Origin: Sorangium cellulosum So0157-2
GTDB lineage: Bacteria; Myxococcota_A; Polyangia; Polyangiales; Polyangiaceae
Length of the DNA: 64,000 nucleotides
Assembly (NCBI RefSeq): GCF_000418325.1
Contig: NC_021658.1
Span: 186,001 to 250,000 of the forward strand
Direction of reading: 5' to 3'
A model generated the notes under the pieces. The model was not told the origin of the DNA and ran no database searches. It was given only the letters and a program-made list of their open reading frames with translations. The translations under genes and the position numbers were made by a program. Numbering within the stretch: the stretch's first letter is position 1; each line of letters opens with the position of its first letter. Below are positions 60,817 through 64,000 of this stretch, piece by piece.

Positions 60817-62925
60817 CTACTTCGTCCGCGCGGCCTTCTGCGCCCGGGCAAGGTCGTCCTCCAGGCGCGCGATCACGGCGACGATGCGGTCACGCGGCGC
60901 GGCGTCGAGCCACATCTCCAGCCCGTGGCTGCGCGCGAAGTCGACGAGCGCGGGCAATACGCGACCCGGCTCGGCGGTGCTCACCGTGGCGAAGGGGTGG
61001 CTCCACCCCTTGTCGGTCGCGAGCTCGTCCTCCGCGGTCAGATAAGGCCGCAACGCCACCTTGAGCGCCTCGGGCGCCATGCTCGCCGTATTCTCCTGGG
61101 AACGCCGCCCGAACGTGGCGGAGAGTCGGACCGGGCCGCCGTCCATCCACTCCGCGGTTCCGCCGGCGCGCTGGATCTGGAAGCCGTAGCGCGCCGGGAT
61201 CCGCGCCGACGTGGCGATGAGGTAGCGGTCCGCGATCACCGCCCTGCCGTCGAGCGAGTCGGCCACGGAGGCGGCCCTCGCGGCGTCCGGGAACGAGGCC
61301 CAGAGTCGCGCGCGGTCGGCGCTCGGGGGCCGGGCGGCGAGCCATCGAGGCCAGGGGGCGTCACCGGGGAGCGGGGCCAGCTCGGCGGCCAGATGGGCGC
61401 CGTGCCGCTCGGCGATCGCCGCGAGCTGCGAGATGGTGCCGTGGAGCGCTCCCAGATCCGGCGCCCCGGAGGAGAGCGACACGTGGCGGACCGGGACCGG
61501 GCCGTACAGGTCGAGGCCGCGCCTCTCGAGGACGGCGACGTCGTCCACCGCCAGCGCGATCTCCGCCGCCTCCAGCGAGGCCGCGTCCTCGAACCGCAGG
61601 CCCGCCACGATCTCCACCGGATCGTGCTCGTGGACGGCCGAATAGACCGCTCGCCCGCCCCGCTTCCACAGGAGCGCTCGCAGCGAAGGGAAGTCGTCGT
61701 CCAGGGCCATGTCGGTGTGCACCATCACGCTCCGCCCGACGCGCGCGATCGAGTCCGGCGCCACCTCTCCGCCCTCCAGGCGCATCCCCTCGCGCTCCAG
61801 GAGCGATCGCCACTCTTTCCCGAACGGCTCGCCCGGCGTCCATCCCGGCAAGAGATCGTCGATGTAGCGGCGGGCGTCGTCGAGCTCCTCGAAGCGCCCG
61901 ACGAGCACGCAGTCGCCGCTGTTGTTGCCGGAGAACCCCTGCCAGATGCGGATACCGTCGGAGAGCGGTGCCTTGCGCCGCGCGGGTCGGGCGCAGCCTG
62001 GGAGCGGCGCGGGCCCGAGGAGCCGCGCTCGCTCGGCGGACCAGGCGGCGAGCACGTCGTCCGCCGACCGGACCGGCGCGCCCCGCTTCTGGAACGAACA
62101 GGCCTTGAGCGTGCGATCCGAGGTGATCGTCACGAAGTCGAGGCCGGCCCCGCAATCGCCGTCCACCCCCTCGAAGAGGCGCGGCACGGGCTCCAGCCGG
62201 TCCCCGAAGCAGACCGACAGCCGCGCGCGAACAGGGCTGTCTGCGATGATCGCGGCGAGGCGGCGCTCGCCCTCCGGGCCGAGGTGGTTGTCCGGGTCGA
62301 GCCCTACATACCGCAGCAGCGCCACGTCGCGGCACCCGAGCTGGGCGAGCCGCGAGAGGAGCGCGGGCAGCGAGGGGAGCAGCGCGGGCGTCGCGAGCAC
62401 GTTCACGCCGAACGTCACGCCCGCGGCCGCGAGCAGCTCCAGCCGGTCCTCCCAGGGCGTGTCTCGATACACCGAGACGCGGATCTCCCCGACGTGCGGC
62501 GCGAGCGCGCGGAGCCGCCGCTCCGTGAGCAGCGTGCCGTTCGTGGTGAAATGGAGAGCGAGCCCGGTCCGCTCGGCGAGGCGCGTCAAGAGCTCGTCGA
62601 AGCCCGCGAACGCGAGCGGCTCTCCTCCGCCGAACGCCACCTCGAGGAGGCCGCGGCGCGCGAGGCCCGAGAGCACGTCGAACGCCCCGTCCACCGTCCA
62701 CTCGCTCCCCGCTTCGAGGTCCCGCGAGCAGAACGAGCACGCGAGGTTGCACCGGTTGGTGATGCCGAACAGCGCGACGCGCGGGGCGCGCCTCGTCAGC
62801 CGGCGCGTCTCGGCCCCGTCCCAGCGCACGTTCGTCCCGGTCCGCGGGTGGAACCAGAGGAGCGCCCCGTCGAGCGCGTGGGGCCGGAGCTCATCGCGCG
62901 ACGGCAGGGGGATCGCGTCTTCCAT
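60817..62925 (-). CDS. Radical SAM protein with long C-terminal extension
   Basis: 702 residues from ATG 62925 (62943 and 62961 are alternatives). The radical SAM triad is CNLACSFC (Cys59, Cys63, Cys66) with GGGEP at about 99-103. A later pair of Cys (DGDCGAGLDFV and LKACSFQKRG) suggests an auxiliary Fe-S or SPASM/twitch-type site. From about residue 330 onward there are nearly 370 residues with no recognised domain (GFSGNNSGDCVLVGRFEELDDARRYID, PVRHVSLSSGAPD, RYGFQIQRAGGTAEWMDGG). RiPP-maturing enzymes share the SPASM layout, but no short precursor gene was found beside it. It ends 366 bases before the carbamoyltransferase fusion start. Confidence 0.85.
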   Translation of the reverse strand: MEDAIPLPSRDELRPHALDGALLWFHPRTGTNVRWDGAETRRLTRRAPRVALFGITNRCNLACSFCSRDLEAGSEWTVDGAFDVLSGLARRGLLEVAFGGGEPLAFAGFDELLTRLAERTGLALHFTTNGTLLTERRLRALAPHVGEIRVSVYRDTPWEDRLELLAAAGVTFGVNVLATPALLPSLPALLSRLAQLGCRDVALLRYVGLDPDNHLGPEGERRLAAIIADSPVRARLSVCFGDRLEPVPRLFEGVDGDCGAGLDFVTITSDRTLKACSFQKRGAPVRSADDVLAAWSAERARLLGPAPLPGCARPARRKAPLSDGIRIWQGFSGNNSGDCVLVGRFEELDDARRYIDDLLPGWTPGEPFGKEWRSLLEREGMRLEGGEVAPDSIARVGRSVMVHTDMALDDDFPSLRALLWKRGGRAVYSAVHEHDPVEIVAGLRFEDAASLEAAEIALAVDDVAVLERRGLDLYGPVPVRHVSLSSGAPDLGALHGTISQLAAIAERHGAHLAAELAPLPGDAPWPRWLAARPPSADRARLWASFPDAARAASVADSLDGRAVIADRYLIATSARIPARYGFQIQRAGGTAEWMDGGPVRLSATFGRRSQENTASMAPEALKVALRPYLTAEDELATDKGWSHPFATVSTAEPGRVLPALVDFARSHGLEMWLDAAPRDRIVAVIARLEDDLARAQKAARTK

Positions 62926-63001
62926 GGCGCGAAGGATACCCATTTTGCGGGTCCAAAACACGAGCTCGCGTCACCGCAATCCGCCCCTGGGCGGCGCGAA
63001 C

Positions 63002-63124
63002 TCAGCTGTCGCCCGGGCGCGCCAGAAAGCCGGTCTCCTCGCCCGCGCGGAAGCCGCACGCCTCGTAGGAGCGGTGCACCTCGGGCCGGCGGGATCCCGT
63101 CATGAGCATGACCTCGTCCCGCAT
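63002..63124 (-). pseudogene. C-terminal remnant of a GNAT acetyltransferase
   Basis: On the minus strand the frame reads VMLMTGSRRPEVHRSYEACGFRAGEETGFLARP, the motif B and C-terminal strands of a GNAT N-acetyltransferase (usual form RPEAHRFYExxGF). Motif A with the acetyl-CoA pyrophosphate loop and everything before it is missing. About 40 of 150 residues remain. Confidence 0.7.
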
Positions 63125-63481
63125 CGCGGAGCCCGCCCCCTCCTCGCCGCGCTGTCGCATGCGCGCCCGAGACCATCGCGCCCCGGACGACAGAAGCCCG
63201 CAGGTGCGCCGCAAAACAAAGTCCTTGCTTGACGTTTTCCGTTATAGTAGACGTTCGTCCTGTAAAACGGATAGTCGGACGGAGACCGCCGCCTGTCCCC
63301 TCCTGGCCTCGCCAGCGCTCGGAGCGCGCGCCGCCGGAAGCTCGTCTTCTGCACTCACCCCCTCCGCTTCCTGGACGAGACGCCTCCGCCCGAGCTCGCG
63401 GGCCGGATCTCACGGGTGCTCGGCCGCGGACGCCGCGGCGAGCGGACGCCGACCTCCATGCAACGAACGGAGCTGAACGCC
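63125..63481. other. Intergenic region before the haloperoxidase
   Basis: About 355 bases without a convincing gene. It holds a 34-bp interrupted palindrome at 63238-63271 and an AT-rich patch around 63210-63275 unlike the surrounding DNA. Other open frames here lack codon bias. Likely carries the promoter of the downstream gene. Confidence 0.5.
63238..63271. promoter_or_regulatory. Nested palindromic operator (TCCGTT...GACGTTCGTC...AACGGA)
   Basis: Outer arms TCCGTT (63238-63243) and AACGGA (63266-63271) and inner arms GACG (63250-63253)/CGTC (63256-63259) share one exact centre between 63254 and 63255. Twenty-four of the 34 positions pair by eye. The layout resembles operators of dimeric or paired-dimer TetR-type repressors. 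Confidence 0.5.
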
Positions 63482-64000
63482 ATGACCATCGATTCTCACG
63501 ATCGCGATCCCCGGAGCGATGCTTCGACGCCCGACGCCGCGAGCCCCGAGGGCGCCGCGCCGCGACCGAGGGCCGACAAGGCGGCTGGCCGGCGCGCCTT
63601 CATGGGCGTCGCCGGCTCGCTCGCGGTGGGCGGCGTCCTCGCCGGGAGCCCCGGCGTCGCGCGAGCGGCGCGGGGCAGGGGCGTCGACGACCTGCTCGAC
63701 GGGATCGGGTCGCTGCGCCGCGATCCGCGCGTCTCGCCGCTCGATCACGAGCTCCGCCTGCGCGCGCTGCGCGTGCGCGTGGAGCGTCCCCTGCAGCGGG
63801 CCGCCCCTGACCGTGGGCGGTGAGCTGAACAAGCTGGCGACCAACGCCGCCTTCGGGCGCAACTGGGCGGGCATCCACCGGCGCACGGACGCCGCGGCGT
63901 CGCTGGCGCTCGGCGAGGCGGTGGCGATCGGCCTGCTCCGCGACGAGCGCCGGACCTTCCGCGAGCCGTTCGACGGGTTCACGTTCACCCGGTTCGACGG
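63482..64000 (+). pseudogene. Vanadium-dependent haloperoxidase-like protein, internally deleted, runs off window
   Basis: The first part, from ATG 63482, has a Tat-type signal (RRAFMGVAGSLAVGGVLAGSPG) and the start of the family's helical domain (LRALRVRVERPL). It ends in nonsense at 63823. From about 63792 in another frame the sequence CSGPPLTVGGELNKLATNAAFGRNWAGIHRRTDAAASLALGEAVAIGLLRDE follows, the C-terminal core with the vanadate-binding His in AGIH. Several hundred residues between are missing. An out-of-frame internal deletion is the simplest reading. The active protein would be an exported haloperoxidase or PAP2-type phosphatase. Confidence 0.7.

Noticed and set aside
63220..63250. 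Sigma-70 promoter TTGACG with TATAGT
   Set aside because: The spacing between the two hexamers is only about eight to nine bases, too short for a -35/-10 pair.

Overview
The window is very GC-rich (roughly 70 %), with strong G/C preference at third codon positions. It carries two Hanks-type Ser/Thr kinases with extra domains, about a dozen predicted lipoproteins with Ser/Gly-rich linkers, a MYXO-CTERM tail, NALSL-repeat lipoproteins and Tat-exported proteins. This points to a large-genome myxobacterium, probably of the Sorangium/Polyangiales type. No rRNA, tRNA or CRISPR array was recognised, and no intact insertion sequence.

Layout. (1) 1-8.5 kb is an accessory, defence-like block: the end of an antitoxin and a ParE-type toxin, then a tightly overlapping set encoding a winged-helix protein, an AAA+ ATPase, a Cas4-like Fe-S PD-(D/E)XK nuclease and a HerA-type ATPase. 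A PspA-like coiled-coil protein and an Rpn-like nuclease follow. (2) 8.6-17.5 kb holds a TonB-like protein, a wrecked branched-chain amino-acid (liv) ABC transporter locus, metG, a DUF6209-like protein and a kinase. (3) 17.7-26.9 kb holds a NALSL lipoprotein with compensating indels, a giant kinase-AAA-TPR regulator, a probable EVE-nuclease protein that may restrict modified DNA, and an outer-membrane protein coupled to a phosphoesterase lipoprotein. (4) 26.9-39.1 kb holds large secreted or lipid-anchored proteins plus a Cys/Met-metabolism PLP enzyme and a quinone-reductase-like dehydrogenase. (5) 39.3-42 kb is a four-gene, translationally coupled operon: lipoprotein, exported Cys-containing protein, MNIO (DUF692) peptide-modifying oxidase and a partner protein. 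(6) 42-53.7 kb mixes lipoproteins, an alginate lyase, an SGNH hydrolase, an AraC regulator and a flavodoxin-like quinone reductase with several gene fragments. (7) 53.7-64 kb holds more lipoproteins, an SGNH-carbamoyltransferase fusion, a long radical SAM enzyme, a GNAT fragment and an internally deleted vanadium haloperoxidase.

The two best candidates for an undescribed system are the winged-helix/AAA+/Fe-S nuclease/HerA cassette (514-6590) and the MNIO operon (39325-41991). A third, window-wide signal is the repeated occurrence of genes lacking an internal or 5' block and joined abruptly to the next recognisable segment (liv genes, SDR, tetR/monooxygenase, PQQ dehydrogenase, oxoamine synthase, GNAT, haloperoxidase). 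This is either real genome erosion by small deletions or a systematic assembly problem. All assignments come from reading translations and motifs by eye; no database search was possible.
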